DNA of 64,000 nucleotides, taken from the NCBI RefSeq assembly GCF_019175385.1, contig NC_083339.1, forward strand, positions 76,094,307-76,158,306. Direction: 5' to 3'. Below, one piece after another: positions 46,766 through 57,540 of this stretch (position 1 is its first letter; each line of letters starts with the position of its first letter). Both the position numbers and the translations under genes were made by a program. This DNA is from Lycium barbarum (lineage: Eukaryota > Streptophyta > Magnoliopsida > Solanales > Solanaceae). The notes beneath the pieces are model-generated. The model had not been told where the DNA came from. It did no database searches and was given only the letters and a program-made list of their open reading frames with translations.

Positions 46766-46865
46766 TAAATAAATAAATAAATATAATATATATATTGGCA
46801 GTGAATTATTATTAGTGAAAGAGAAACATCTAGCGGCATCTTGACAGACTTCAAAGAAAGTCAGA

Positions 46866-46879
46866 CAACGACGTCGTTG
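46866..46879. promoter_or_regulatory. 14-bp palindrome CAACGACGTCGTTG upstream of DDB1
   Basis: Perfect palindrome centred on GACGTC, a C-box/ACGT core bound by plant bZIP factors, 240 nt upstream of the ATG. The neighbouring TTTATAAATT could be a second TATA-like box. Confidence 0.5.
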
Positions 46880-46899
46880 CTTTATAAATTAGGGTACAC

Positions 46900-47217
46900 G
46901 CGGCAGGGACCATAAACCGTTTAAGAAGAGAGGCATCGTAGAATGGGGAAATTTGGGCTTAGGGCTCCCGCCACAAACACACAAGTTTCTTCTTTTGGGT
47001 AAAAACAAAAAATACACATGTTGCACATAAACATATCCTAAAAAATCACTCACGCACTTAAACTTTACGGTTATTTATTTATCCTTTTATTCTTATTACT
47101 TTCTCAGTATGCATATTGCACGTGTATGTCGAGTCACATCGGACACATAAAGATAAATAAAGTAAGCTAGATGAATTATTATTTGAAGATATATATGAAG
47201 TTGCTATGTGTTTGTCA
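46900..47217. other. Intergenic DNA upstream of DDB1
   Basis: AT-rich spacer; no gene or clear repeat seen. Confidence 0.4.
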
Positions 47218-48140
47218 TCATCAAAAAGGAGAAATTGTTGAGTAGCTGCTCGCTCAACATTGAAGTTGTGATGATTTGACAAATAATGTATCAAGACCAT
47301 CAACTGGAGAAATAAGGAGGGACACATTTGAAGAACCAGACATCCAATCAAAGCTCTAAAGGACTTGGTGAAGTAGTCACAACATTCAACAAGAACTGCT
47401 CAAAGGAACTGGTTCTTACGCAACTGGAGACTCTATTCCTTGACTTAGAGGAGAAAGAATGTTGACTGATTCCTATTCACTGAAGAGAAGGTTTTTAGTT
47501 ATGGTAATATTCAACAACATACCATAATTTGAATAACATGGAAATTCGCATTCAAGTAGGATAAGGACGCCGACACACATAAAAGGAAAGAATTGAAGAT
47601 CAAATTTTATAAGGTTTGACTTCGAGGACAACTAATGAAACCAAAACCTTCACAAGAACACAAGGCGACAACCAACTACTATATATACACAGCACGTAGG
47701 AGCATTAATTAGAACTCGACCACAAATCCAACTTTACAACAAACATCCAACGAGAGACATGTGTGAGCGCAGTCAACACCCTTGTTCTCAGAAAAAGCCA
47801 ACTGATCAACGAAGAACTCGAGATCTATCAAGCTTTATCCTTCTAGTTCTTAGTTGTTATAGTTAGGTTTTGATTGTGGTTCCACTTATGTGCGTCTACA
47901 TGTATTGGTGATAAGTGTTTGTTGGTAAATTATTGTTTCTAAGGATATATATATATATATATATATAAGACGGACTGTTCAAGGAACAAGTCCTTTAGGT
48001 TTGACAAGAAAGCTGTAACCTGTTTACTGCTTATGAAGAATTTGATAAATACTATAGGAAGATAGGTCGTGGTTTTTTACTCCCTTAAGCAAGGAGTTTT
48101 CCACGTGAAAATCTTGTGTGTTGATTTTATATTTCGTTGC
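47218..48140 (+). mobile_element. Possible Ty1/copia-type LTR relic
   Basis: Starts near TTGTTGAGTAGC and ends near a phrase typical of plant copia LTR 3' parts (TTTTACTCCC...GAGTTTTCCACGTGAAAATC), then TTTCGTTGCAG. No second LTR, primer site or coding region was found, so the class is tentative. Confidence 0.35.
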
Positions 48141-49875
48141 AGAAACCTTCGTACACAAACTGCTTCAAGAATCCATTTCTTGAAGTGCATAGGAGTAGCT
48201 CAATCCTAACAGTTGATATGACTGTTTCGTTGTATCCTTTGGAGATCTGTGTAGATATCTGGTTCTTCAAATCTTTCCTTATGTCTCCTTTGATTGTCAT
48301 TGGGTACATTGTTTGTCAAATCGTCAAAGCTTCAAAGGTAAGCTTATGTCACGCCCCAAAACTCATACTGGCGCAACATGCATCAAATGTTAAGGAACCA
48401 CACCGGAAGCACCTTAAAAAGATAATAACTACAAATAATGCCCCACACTTATTAATTAATCTAAATATGCATACTTAAATCAAGACAATAATTAGTAAGA
48501 ATAAGCAAGTAATATATTACTAATCTGCAATATTCGTCATACGTGGCAAAATGCCCACAAGCCAAGCAATGACTTGTACAATACTACTTGTTGACACGTA
48601 ATTTGGCCCTCCGATAATTTTATTTAATTATTCGGAGTTCTTGAATCTCAAACAGAGTGAAATATGCATTTTACAAATCAAAAATGATTTTTACAAACTA
48701 TTCTGATAACCTTTTTGCCATTTCATTTGACAAAATAGTTTCAAATATATATTGTATGTCATTTTAAATATTTTGCGTATTTTCTATAACTATCAAATGT
48801 ATCTGTCAAAATTTAATTCAGATATGGTTCAAAACAATTATTTAATTAATTGTTTAAGCTATTAAATAGCCACAGTAGCATAGTTTTTCTAGCTATTATT
48901 CCATTTACCAGAATAAAATTGTACTAAATATTCTTGTTTATCATCCGGGGAATACTGTTGCAATATTCCTCCATAGCCAATATCAAATGCATCTATTTCA
49001 ATAATATTTTGCCAAGTAGGATTGGCTAAAGTAAGACAAGGAAGATTATGAAGGCTATATTTGAAATAATCAATCTATCTTATGCATTTAGTCATATTAG
49101 TTTTACACTTTAAACAAGGCTATAATTGCAAAGTTTGATTAGTTGACATACTTTTAAAATCGGTTATTTGTTAAAATTAATTCATAGCAAAATTTCCCTT
49201 CTTATAAATGTATATATACACGTGCATACAAGTGTATACACATGTATATCCATACACGTTTAGGCCATTTCTTTAAAAGAAGCGGCCAGGCCCAATCCAT
49301 TTAATGGACTGACCCGACCCATTTCTCTTTTACAGCTTTAACCAAATGACTCCTTATACAAAACATATGCGTGTTTGCATATAGAAAGGGTCAAAACCCT
49401 AAAGAGCGTCGCCTGCTCTTTCTCTTTCATTTTACCAAGAACGGCATCAGCACAGTGTACATCTTTGCTTTCTCAGTGTTGTCGATTCATTTCAGGCAAG
49501 AGCAATTAATGTTCTTGCCTTCTCTCACCTAATGCCACCATTGAACAATCTCAAAGGCGAGGTTGCCCCTCTCTCTCTTCGCTTTTATGCATTTTCTTAA
49601 TTGATTTTGTCTTGTATTGATTTCAAATGCTCGATTGTAATTGGTTTACTGTGAAATGGAGGGATCCCCCCCCCCCCCCCAAAACCATTAGTCCCGCATC
49701 GGTTGAGGTTTGAAACCCTAGAATTTTGGAGTTCTATATAAAGAACCCCAATTTCTATCATTTCACACACAGAAAATACTTGCAAGTTTGGCAAAAAGAA
49801 AAACCCATTTCTAGGTTTTATACTGAATTATGAGCATATTTGGGGTTTTGGTTTGCCCCAAACCCTATCTAATCT
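48141..49875. other. Unclassified intergenic sequence
   Basis: No convincing gene. TGTCACGCCCCAAAACTC at ~48355 looks like an LTR 5' end, but no partner was found. A C14-15 tract lies at ~49667-49681. The ORFs here are short and show no family features. Confidence 0.35.
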
Positions 49876-50494
49876 TGATGCAAGATTAAGAACGAAAATA
49901 GAATTAAAATGCAAGAAACGAAAAGGATAGATAATTTGACACAACTTAAGACCTAATTTAGCAACCAAAGTTATAGAAAACTAAGACCTCTAAATTAAGA
50001 ACAAAAGAAACACCAAATTCTTAGGATGACCAAGAGGGATTTGGAATCCCTAATAACCAATCCTCTCAACAAGAATTCAATCCAAGGCTAAACAAGCTCT
50101 CACACTCAAAGTGTCTACAATCTCAAAATATCAATAATCAGAATAGTCTAAGTCTTCCAAATGAAAGAAACTATTATTTATACTAAAGCTCAAAAGAAGA
50201 CAACTACATTATTACACTTTTACCCTTAATGAAGTAAGGGCCTTGTTTGGGTGTCTTCTTTTGGGAACAAAGCTTGAATTTGCAAATCTTCAAGTAATAG
50301 CCACATTGCAAGCATGACCATCTTCAACCCTCTTCTCCAAACCATCCTCACATGCTATCATGAACACTTGACATCCTCGAGAAGGTGCTAGAGTGTATTC
50401 AAGTATGTCCCTCCTCATGAACAATGCTTGTATAGCTTGAAGTTCTCTCGCTTGGCTCCTTGTAAAAGGTCTTGATGTCAATCGAATTGTATCA
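49876..50494 (-). mobile_element. 3' LTR of element B (Ty3/gypsy)
   Basis: Plus-strand TGATGCAAGATT ... TTGTATCA, followed by the polypurine tract (minus: AAGAAGGGGAGAA). The block with TTCTTAGGATGACC..GAGGGA..TGGAATCCC matches the element A LTR. Confidence 0.65.
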
Positions 50495-52306
50495 TTCTCC
50501 CCTTCTTGAAGAGAAATTGTCCTCAATTTTAAGGGATCATCATCTTGCACCACCATAGGAGAGAGATCACACACATTGAAGGTGTTATGAACTTAGTATT
50601 CGGGTGGAAGATCAATTTTGTATGCATTATCATTGAGTCGTTCAAGTACTTCAAATGGACCATCTCTTCTAGGCATCAAATTGGTATTCTTTTGTTGGGA
50701 AACCTCTCTTTCCAGAAATGTACCCAAACCCAATCACCCGGTTCAAGCACAACTCGTTTGCGGCCCTTGTTGCTCTCTTGGCCGTTTCTTGATTCTTTGT
50801 CTCAAGGTGAAGCCTCACCTTCTCATGCAACTTCTTCATGGCCTCGGCTCGTTTGTTGCCATCTAAATTCAACACAACATCTTGAGACAAAGGGGTTAGA
50901 TCTAAAGGGGTTAGGGGGTTAAAACCATAAACCACTTCAAAAGGTGACATGCCAGTAGTGCTATGAATGACTCTATTGTAAGCAAATTCAACCAAAGGCA
51001 ATTGATCTTCCCAAGATGCTAGTTTCCCTTTAACCATGGCCCTAAGCATAGAACCCAAAGACCTATTGACAACTTAGGTTTGGCCATCGGTTTGTGGGTG
51101 ACAAGAGGTAGAAAACAACAATTTAGTACCAAGTCGTCCCCACAATTATTTCCAAAAGTGGCTAAGGAATTTGGGATCCCTATCGCTCACAATGGTTTTG
51201 GGAATACCATGCAACTTTACCACATGTTCAACAAACAAAGATGCAACACAAGGAGCATCATCAACTTTATGACAAGCAATGAAATGAGCCAGTTTAGAAA
51301 ATCGATCAACCACAACAAAGATGCTATCTTTACCCCTTTTGGTTCTAGGCAAACCCAACACAGAATCCATCGAAATATCAACCCAAGGTTGTGGAGGGGT
51401 GGGAAGAGGGGTATAAAAACCATGGGGAATGAGTCTAGACTTAGCGCTACAACACTCAATGCATTGGCCACAAATCTTAGCCACATCCCTCCGCATATGA
51501 GGCCAATAAATTTGCTCCTCAAGAATCCCCAAAGTCTTATCAATCCCAAAATGTCCCATCAATCCCCCATTGTGTGCCTCCCTCACAAATAATTCCCTCT
51601 AAGAGCTCATGGGCACACACAAACGCTTGTTTTTGAACAAGAAACCATCAAACCTAGAATAGGGAGTAGAAGACCTATCCCTAATCCACCTCTCCCGTTC
51701 CCACTCTTCGCAATCTAGAAAGATTTTGGCAAAGACGGGGTCCTCGGGATACAATGTCTTCAAGCTTTCAAAACCCATCAATTTGGAAGACAAGGTATTA
51801 ATCAAAACATGTTTCCTTGATAGGGCATCCGCCACTACATTCTCCTTTCCCTTTTTGTATTGGATTACATAAGGGAAGGTTTCAAGGAATTCAACCCATT
51901 TAGCATGCCTTTTGTTCAACTTTCCTTGGGCCTTAAGATGTTTTAAGGACTCATGGTCGGTCCTAATCACAAACTCTTTAGGCCACAAGTAGTGTTGCCA
52001 ATTACCCATAGCTCTAATCAAAGCATACAATTCAAGATCATAGGTGGAGTAGTTCAACGTCGCACCCTTAAGCTCTTCACTAAAATAGGCAATGGGTTTT
52101 TGGTCTTGCATTAAAACGGCACCAATACCTACTTTACTAGCATCACATTCAATTTCAAAGATTTTGTCAAAATCATGTAATTGCAACAACGGTGCGGAGC
52201 TAAGCATTTGTTTTAGAGTTTCAAAAGCCTTTGCTTGCTCCACACCCCAAGAAAAAGGTTTATCCTTTCGGATTACCTCGGTCAAAGGAGCGGCTATAGT
52301 ACTAAA
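50290..52306 (-). pseudogene. Element B pol: RNase H and integrase remnants of a Ty3/gypsy chromovirus
   Basis: 52306 down to 51599: end of RT ([21 protein letters not shown]) and RNase H ([55 protein letters not shown]). After an in-frame TAG at 51599-51601, integrase follows: [11 protein letters not shown] zinc-binding part (CGQCIECC), [17 protein letters not shown] further stop (near 51073) and frame changes precede SMLRAMVKGK...EFAYNR. The C-terminus ends LRTISLQEGEND across the polypurine tract. The 5' two-thirds (gag, protease, most RT) are absent; the fragment ends where the LTR at 52307 begins. Confidence 0.85.
50514..50529 (-). other. PPT-adjacent stem-loop (AAATTG TCCT CAATTT)
   Basis: 6-bp inverted repeat, TCCT loop, 19 nt outside the LTR. 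The stem differs from the other elements but still pairs. Confidence 0.6.
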
Positions 52307-52718
52307 TGTCACGACCCAGCTAGGGGCCGTGACGGGTACCCGGGGCTAGCCACCGAGCACCACTCGCTCTACTACTCATCTTTCTCATTTAATGCTCTTT
52401 TATCAACTTTTATACTCAAATGGTAAGAAAATCATATTTCATGTGGAAACATAATTACTTTTATATACATGTGCCTCTCGACCATCAAAATAATATGTAC
52501 ATATAATAGCATCTCGTGAGACCATCTAACACACGCTGCGCATCTACGAACCTTTACTGGAGTGCTAAACATGAAGACGGGACAAGACCCCGTCATGCCC
52601 AAAAATACATATACGTGAATATACACAAAAGAATAATCAAGCACCTCCGGAACAAAGGAGTGCTTTAAATCGGCTGACAGCTACTACGGATCTGGGTCAA
52701 GCTCTCCTCCCTGTCTAC

Positions 52719-52776
52719 CTGTGGGCATGAACACAGCGTCCAAAGAAAACGGACGTCAGTACGAACATTGTACTGA
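52719..52776 (-). other. LTR three-hairpin module, copy 6 (compensated stems)
   Basis: CTGTG (52719-52723)/CACAG (52732-52736); CGTCC (52737-52741)/GGACG (52751-52755); TCAGTAC (52756-52762)/GTACTGA (52770-52776). Stem 2 differs from copy 4 (CATCC/GGATG) by a paired change. Confidence 0.75.
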
Positions 52777-54314
52777 GTATGAGAGACATAAACAATGAAA
52801 TAAGACAATGGTATAAAGGAAATATCAATATGAAACGTCTGTATCTGACTGTCAAATATAAAAGAAGTAATGCATACTGTCTTACTCATACTCATTGTCA
52901 TATCATATATGCATAAATGTATAAGCTGCCCGCCCTTATAGGTACGGTGTGATAATGTATAAACTGCCCGTCCATATCGAATCAGTGTGATAATCATGAC
53001 ATTAGCCTGCATCCAGGCCTCCCGCGTCCGGGGTATCATCTCATGCCGCCCACTAGTGGTGTCTGCCCATGCCATTTGGCCATGGTGTATCGTATAGCTG
53101 CCCGCCTTAGCGGTGACTGCCCGGCCAAATAGGCGCGGTGTTATATCATCATCATGCATGCTCATCATAATGTACTTATCATAACATACTTATCATAATA
53201 CATGCATAAGGCTTAAGAACAACTTTGCTTTATCGGGGTGACGTAAGGTCGTGATCCCCCGATTTCATTATGGAGCAATTATCGACATCCTGCCTCACCT
53301 TGAAGGAACTAACGAATAAGGTGAGTGTGAGCAATAAATAACATCATGTCATTTTAGGATCATCATATCATATCTCTTATCTTATATTACCATTCATTGA
53401 TATAGACTTTTAGCTTTCTGGGATATAGGAACTCATGAGGAGGAAAGAAAACCATGCTATAGGATTCATGCCATTAGAAAGAAAGGACTAGCCTTACATA
53501 CCTCTGACGTTTAACTAAGCTATCGCTTGCTTGTTCTCCTTCGATAGCACGTTTCTACCTTCAAGAGATAATTCGCACTAACATTAGTTAATTCGACTAT
53601 AAGAACGCGCTACTAATTCTAGGGAAAATTGGGCAGCGCTTCCTTTTTTTATACTACTTTTCCCATATGCTATATCCACTCCCACACGCTCACAACAACA
53701 TTCACAACATTGCAAGCAACAATCGTCATTTATATACATTGACCACAATCCACCATTTCTCTTCAATTTCTCCATATTTATGGTTATAGCTTACTATCGC
53801 GTTTCCTCATATATAATACTTATTTCATGGTCTAAATGTCATTTATAACGTATTCATAATCACCACACTCCAACGTTCATAATTTAACCCATCTACCATC
53901 CAACCATGACATTATTCACTCATGAATGACCCATTTCCTGTGTCCTTTTACAATTCAATTATCTTAACCTTCTAATACCTTAAACAACATGGTTTAGTCA
54001 TGAAACTTACCTTAGATGATGGTTGAACAAGCCTTGAGTGGAATTACTCCTCTAGCATCAAAACCCTACTTCACTTCTTTTGGGTTTCCTTGAGAGAGAT
54101 GAACCTTAGCTAGGTTTCATACACTTTGTCTCATGGATTTGGTGTTATTGATCATGAATTTCCTTTGATTTGCTTGTAAATGAAGAGTGGAGAGTATTCT
54201 AGAGGTTTCTATAGAGAAATATCGTGAAGATGAAATGAATTTAATGAGCTTGGGTCTCTTTTTAATGACTTAAAATCTGATCCGGAATGAACAGTAGCTG
54301 AAGCGCACAGTGGT

Positions 54315-54575
54315 CGTAAACCTAGTTTACGGTCCGTATTCTAGTTTACGGGCCGTATTTCGTGGTCGTATTTAAGCATATCAAAACCAGAAAGGTATGC
54401 TGGGGATCGTGGTGATTTACGATCGCGGTTTACGGGCCGTATTTCAATTTACGGTCCGTATTCCAAATCGTATTTAACTATTTGATCATTTGGCAGAAAG
54501 TTGAAGTTTGGTAAGTTGGAATACGACATGGTGGTTTACGGGCCGTATACTACTTTACGGTCCGTATTTTATTTT
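54315..54575. promoter_or_regulatory. TTTACGGTCCGTA palindrome cluster in LTR U3
   Basis: At least seven motifs (TTTACGGTCCGTA, TTTACGGGCCGTA and variants), upstream in sense of the LTR TATA region. Homologous to 19510-19770. Confidence 0.55.
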
Positions 54576-54792
54576 ACGACCGACTGGGCCAAAGTGCAAA
54601 TCTGCAACTTTCACATCTTCAGAATCTATAATTAGTCATTGTGGAGCATAACCTTATCCCTTATTCCCATTGCCTTTGAAATCTTACTTAGGGTCGTCAA
54701 ACGTCATTCCCTTCTAATTAAAACACCATATACACGTATTCTTTGTTAGTCTATTCATTGTACATTCACGGGGAAATTTACGAGGTGTAACA

Positions 54793-54828
54793 CTCTCCCC
54801 CCTTTTGGAACATTCGTCCTCGAATGTT
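54793..54828 (-). other. Polypurine tract and adjacent stem-loop of the Tekay-like element
   Basis: PPT read on minus: CCAAAAGGGGGGAGAG (54808-54793). Stem-loop AACATTCG (54809-54816), TCCT, CGAATGTT (54821-54828): 8 perfect pairs. Confidence 0.75.
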
Positions 54829-54926
54829 AAACACTCGGGATTCTACGAAAATTTCGCCAGAGTCTCCCTTGTAATATGACACTACCATCCTGTCACAACA
54901 ACCCATAATATCATTGCCTTACAGGG

Positions 54927-55377
54927 CTACATCACAATATCAACATGTTTATGGCCACACACGACCAAAAGCATGGAAAGTAAGCATATATATACCTTAT
55001 ATCGTTGGCAAAAATCTTGAATCTCTTCTGGGGGTTGAAATAAATGTGGGTACTTGGACTTCATACTCTCTTCCGCTTCCCAAGTCATTTCTTCTCGGTT
55101 ATTGTTTCGCCACAAGATTTTAACTGAAGCTACCTCTTTATTTCGGAGTCTTCGAACTTGCCTGTCTAGAATAGCAATAGGTACCTCTTCATAGGTTAGC
55201 TTTTCTGTCACTTGCACATTATCTATCGAGACAATCTTTGTGGGATCTCCAATACACTTGCGGAGCATCGAAATGTAGAAGACCAGATGGACTGATTCAA
55301 GCTCCGAAGGCAAGTCCAATTCGTAGGCTACCTGACCCACCTTGTGGATAATTTTGTAGGGTCCAATATATCTAGGA
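54927..55377 (-). pseudogene. Tekay-like pol, C-terminal part (integrase end and chromodomain)
   Basis: Continues the integrase frame of 58373-59491 across element C (..KKGKLS / PRYIGPYKIIHKVG..). Shows VAYELDLPSELESVHLVFYISMLR and the chromodomain-like VRRLRNKEVASVKILWRN, then EEMTWEAEESMKSKYPHLF. Ends at a stop at 54927. This C-terminal chromodomain assigns the element to the chromoviruses, Tekay/Del-like from its integrase wording. Confidence 0.88.
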
Positions 55378-55381
55378 CTTA
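55377..55381. repeat. TSD ACTTA of element C, left copy
   Basis: Right copy at 58373-58377. Confidence 0.9.
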
Positions 55382-56213
55382 TGATGTGATTCTTCGAGTT
55401 AACAAAGAACCAATCGACCAGGATCTTATTCTTGAAGCGATTGATGGGCAGAATTCAAGAAATGGACGTAAATCGGGCTATACCTCTCGAAATTATGTGA
55501 TTTCAAGACGAGGAGAAAGATGACGATTTGAACTATAAAAATAACTATTGAATGGTTTAAATCAAGTAAGTATTGAAGGCGGAATGATGGAAAGAAAATT
55601 AGGGTTCTGGATATGAACTAGAACGAATTTTAATCAAGAAACGCGTTCTTGAATGATCAAGAACAAATAAAGTTCCCGAGTCACCACTTGAAATCAACTT
55701 ACGTGATAAATAAACACCACACGCTATTGAAAACAAGATAAAGACTATCACCACCTTGCTTGGAACCAAAAACAAGGATAAAGAACACCAAATAGAGAAA
55801 ATAACTCTATTGCAAACTAGGGTTTAAGCTCAAAAACGTGAATTGTATATTTACAAGTCATGAGAATCCTTTATATAGGTCTAGGGTATCTTCTTTTATG
55901 TCTACAAATCCCTATTATACTCTAGAAAGGAAATAACTAAAAACAAGGAAAGTAAAATCCCTATTCTACAAGGAAAAGAATAAAGAAAACTAGAATCCTA
56001 CTAGAACTAGGATAAAGATCCTACTAATGATAGGAAATTAAATCCTACTATGATATAAATCAAGAAACAAGAAACCTATTTAGAAAAGAATTCAAGAAAC
56101 AAGAGTGGGAAATAATCTTCAAACTTGAGCTTCTTGGACTTTTCTTTTTCTTGAATTTCAGTTTTGTGTTTCTTGATTTTCTTGAATTTCTTGATATTCT
56201 TCATCTTTCATCA
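55382..56213 (-). mobile_element. 3' LTR of element C
   Basis: 832 nt, TGATGTGATTC ... CTTTCATCA. By eye about a dozen substitutions, mostly transitions, separate it from the 832-nt 5' LTR. Confidence 0.93.
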
Positions 56214-56437
56214 TTCTCCCCTTGTTGAGAAAGACTCGTCCTCGAGTCTAAAGGCTCCATAAATGGTGAAAGATTAGCAAAAAAAATTGGGAACAATCCA
56301 TACTCACCAGGCTCTAAGTTGCATTTTTCTAGCTTGTCATAGACCTTCATCATGTTGTCAACAAGCTTTGCATATGGTCGACCCAAATCCCTCTTTCTTA
56401 GTAGTAACTTTGTTCCATGATTTCTCAAATATATCAA
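56201..56437 (-). pseudogene. C-terminal continuation of the element C ORF after a frameshift
   Basis: 78-residue frame ending LDSRTSLSQQGENDER across the polypurine tract; the start overlaps the 56358-57521 frame. Confidence 0.6.
56214..56249 (-). other. Polypurine tract and stem-loop of element C
   Basis: PPT read on minus: CAAGGGGAGAA next to the LTR. Stem-loop AGACTCG (56232-56238), TCCT, CGAGTCT (56243-56249): 7 perfect pairs. Confidence 0.7.
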
Positions 56438-57521
56438 AACTTATTTCTTTTTTATCTTCATGAATCTTGAAAACTCTCGTGCCTATGTGGTGTTTGCAAG
56501 AAAAATTTGAGATAGTGCCATGAAAACCTTTATATAAATTAAATTCAACTACCTTTGGATCAAGGTTGGAGATCAAATCATGTCTTCTTAAGAACCCCTT
56601 GACAAATTTGCTACTCCCAGATTTGACATGGTTATAGCCATTAACCTCAATGAAATTGAGAGATCTTAAATTGACACATTCTTGCAAAGGTTCATCCATT
56701 TGAGGAATAAATCTTGCTCGAATTAGATAATAAATTAAAATCTCATTGATAGACTCCTTTTTCAGAAACTTATTCTCTTTCTCTTCGAAATCTTCATAGA
56801 CTATTGGTCCTATGCAATCCATTACTTTGGCTGGTGTGGAGTAAGAAACAAAATCTGTATTCTTTTTTAAATCCCTTTGTGGAAACTCAATCTCACAAAT
56901 AGTTGGATGCTCCAATGGATCCTCATCAAACTTTGGAGGTAAATCCTCCACTTGTGGATCCAATACATTCTCCTCCTCCGTTTGCTGTTCCATATTTATG
57001 GGACCAATGATTTGTAATTTGGTCACAAAAGAATCATCAACATTCTTGGAGTTTTTAGCAACATCTTCTTTATTTAAGGGAACCAATTTAATTCTTCGTC
57101 CATCCTTTGTAAAAGAGTAGGTATTACGATATTCATCATATTTAGCACATCTATCATACACCCATGGTTTTCCAAGTAATAAGTGGCAAGCATCCATCTT
57201 TTTTACATCACACCAAACAACGTCTTTATATATTTTGCCAATAGAAAAAGAAACTAGGCATTGATGAGTTACCTCTAAACCACCATCATCATTCTCAAAT
57301 TTAATGCTATAAGGATATGGATGAGGTTTTGTTGACAAGCCAAGTTTAGAAACCATCTCTTCAGAAACAACATTAATATGACTTCCTTTATCAATGATTA
57401 CCGAACATACCTTATCATGGGAGGTACATCTAGTGCGGAAAAGAGATTCCTTTTTCCATAGTTTTTCATCTTCTTGAACCAAACGTCCTCCTCTTGGTTT
57501 CATACTCATCCTACTCCTCAA
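56358..57521 (-). CDS. Element C ORF: aspartic-protease-type protein only
   Basis: 387 residues from ATG 57521. Residues ~38-160 carry an aspartic protease fold: VIIDKGSHINVVSEEMVSKLG (Asp with nearby Gly, though the usual D-S/T-G reads D-K-G), then VSFSIGKIYKDVVWCDV and MDACHLLLGKPWVYDR. The rest is acidic/hydrophilic and unrecognised. No gag, RT, RNase H or integrase. The frame shifts near 56390-56437, where homologous sequence continues in 56201-56437 (KLVDNMMKVYDKLEKC ... LDSRTSLSQQGEND), whose end overlaps the polypurine tract as in elements A and B. The protein resembles element A's protease region in organisation. Confidence 0.75.
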   Translation of the reverse strand: MRSRMSMKPRGGRLVQEDEKLWKKESLFRTRCTSHDKVCSVIIDKGSHINVVSEEMVSKLGLSTKPHPYPYSIKFENDDGGLEVTHQCLVSFSIGKIYKDVVWCDVKKMDACHLLLGKPWVYDRCAKYDEYRNTYSFTKDGRRIKLVPLNKEDVAKNSKNVDDSFVTKLQIIGPINMEQQTEEENVLDPQVEDLPPKFDEDPLEHPTICEIEFPQRDLKKNTDFVSYSTPAKVMDCIGPIVYEDFEEKENKFLKKESINEILIYYLIRARFIPQMDEPLQECVNLRSLNFIEVNGYNHVKSGSSKFVKGFLRRHDLISNLDPKVVEFNLYKGFHGTISNFSCKHHIGTRVFKIHEDKKEISFDIFEKSWNKVTTKKEGFGSTICKAC

Positions 57522-57524
57522 TTG

Positions 57525-57540
57525 TGCTTTGATACAAAAT
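57525..57540 (-). other. Putative primer-binding site of element C
   Basis: Read on minus: TTTTGTATCAAAGCAC directly inside the 5' LTR, resembling the tRNA-iMet site TGGTATCAGAGC with mismatches. Confidence 0.55.

Larger units (their letters stand above)
52307..54792 (-). mobile_element. 3' LTR of the Tekay-like chromovirus
   Basis: Plus-strand TGTCACGACCCAG ... GAGGTGTAACA, 2486 nt, next to polypurine tract 54793-54808. CTAAA (52302-52306) is the left flank; the matching flank is beyond the window. Contents in sense order: ACGGTCCGTA cluster (54315-54575), TATA-like region, CTCACCTT/AAGGTGAG (about 53293-53323), hairpin minisatellite (53040-53140), three-hairpin module (52719-52776), GACGGG/CCCGTC hairpin (52576-52594). 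Confidence 0.88.

Noticed and set aside
48137..48478. Possible short membrane protein
   Set aside because: No recognisable domain; context looks like a copia-type LTR end.
50545..52349. Plus-strand ORFs opposite element B
   Set aside because: Shadows of the minus-strand pol frames, which carry clear RNase H and integrase motifs.
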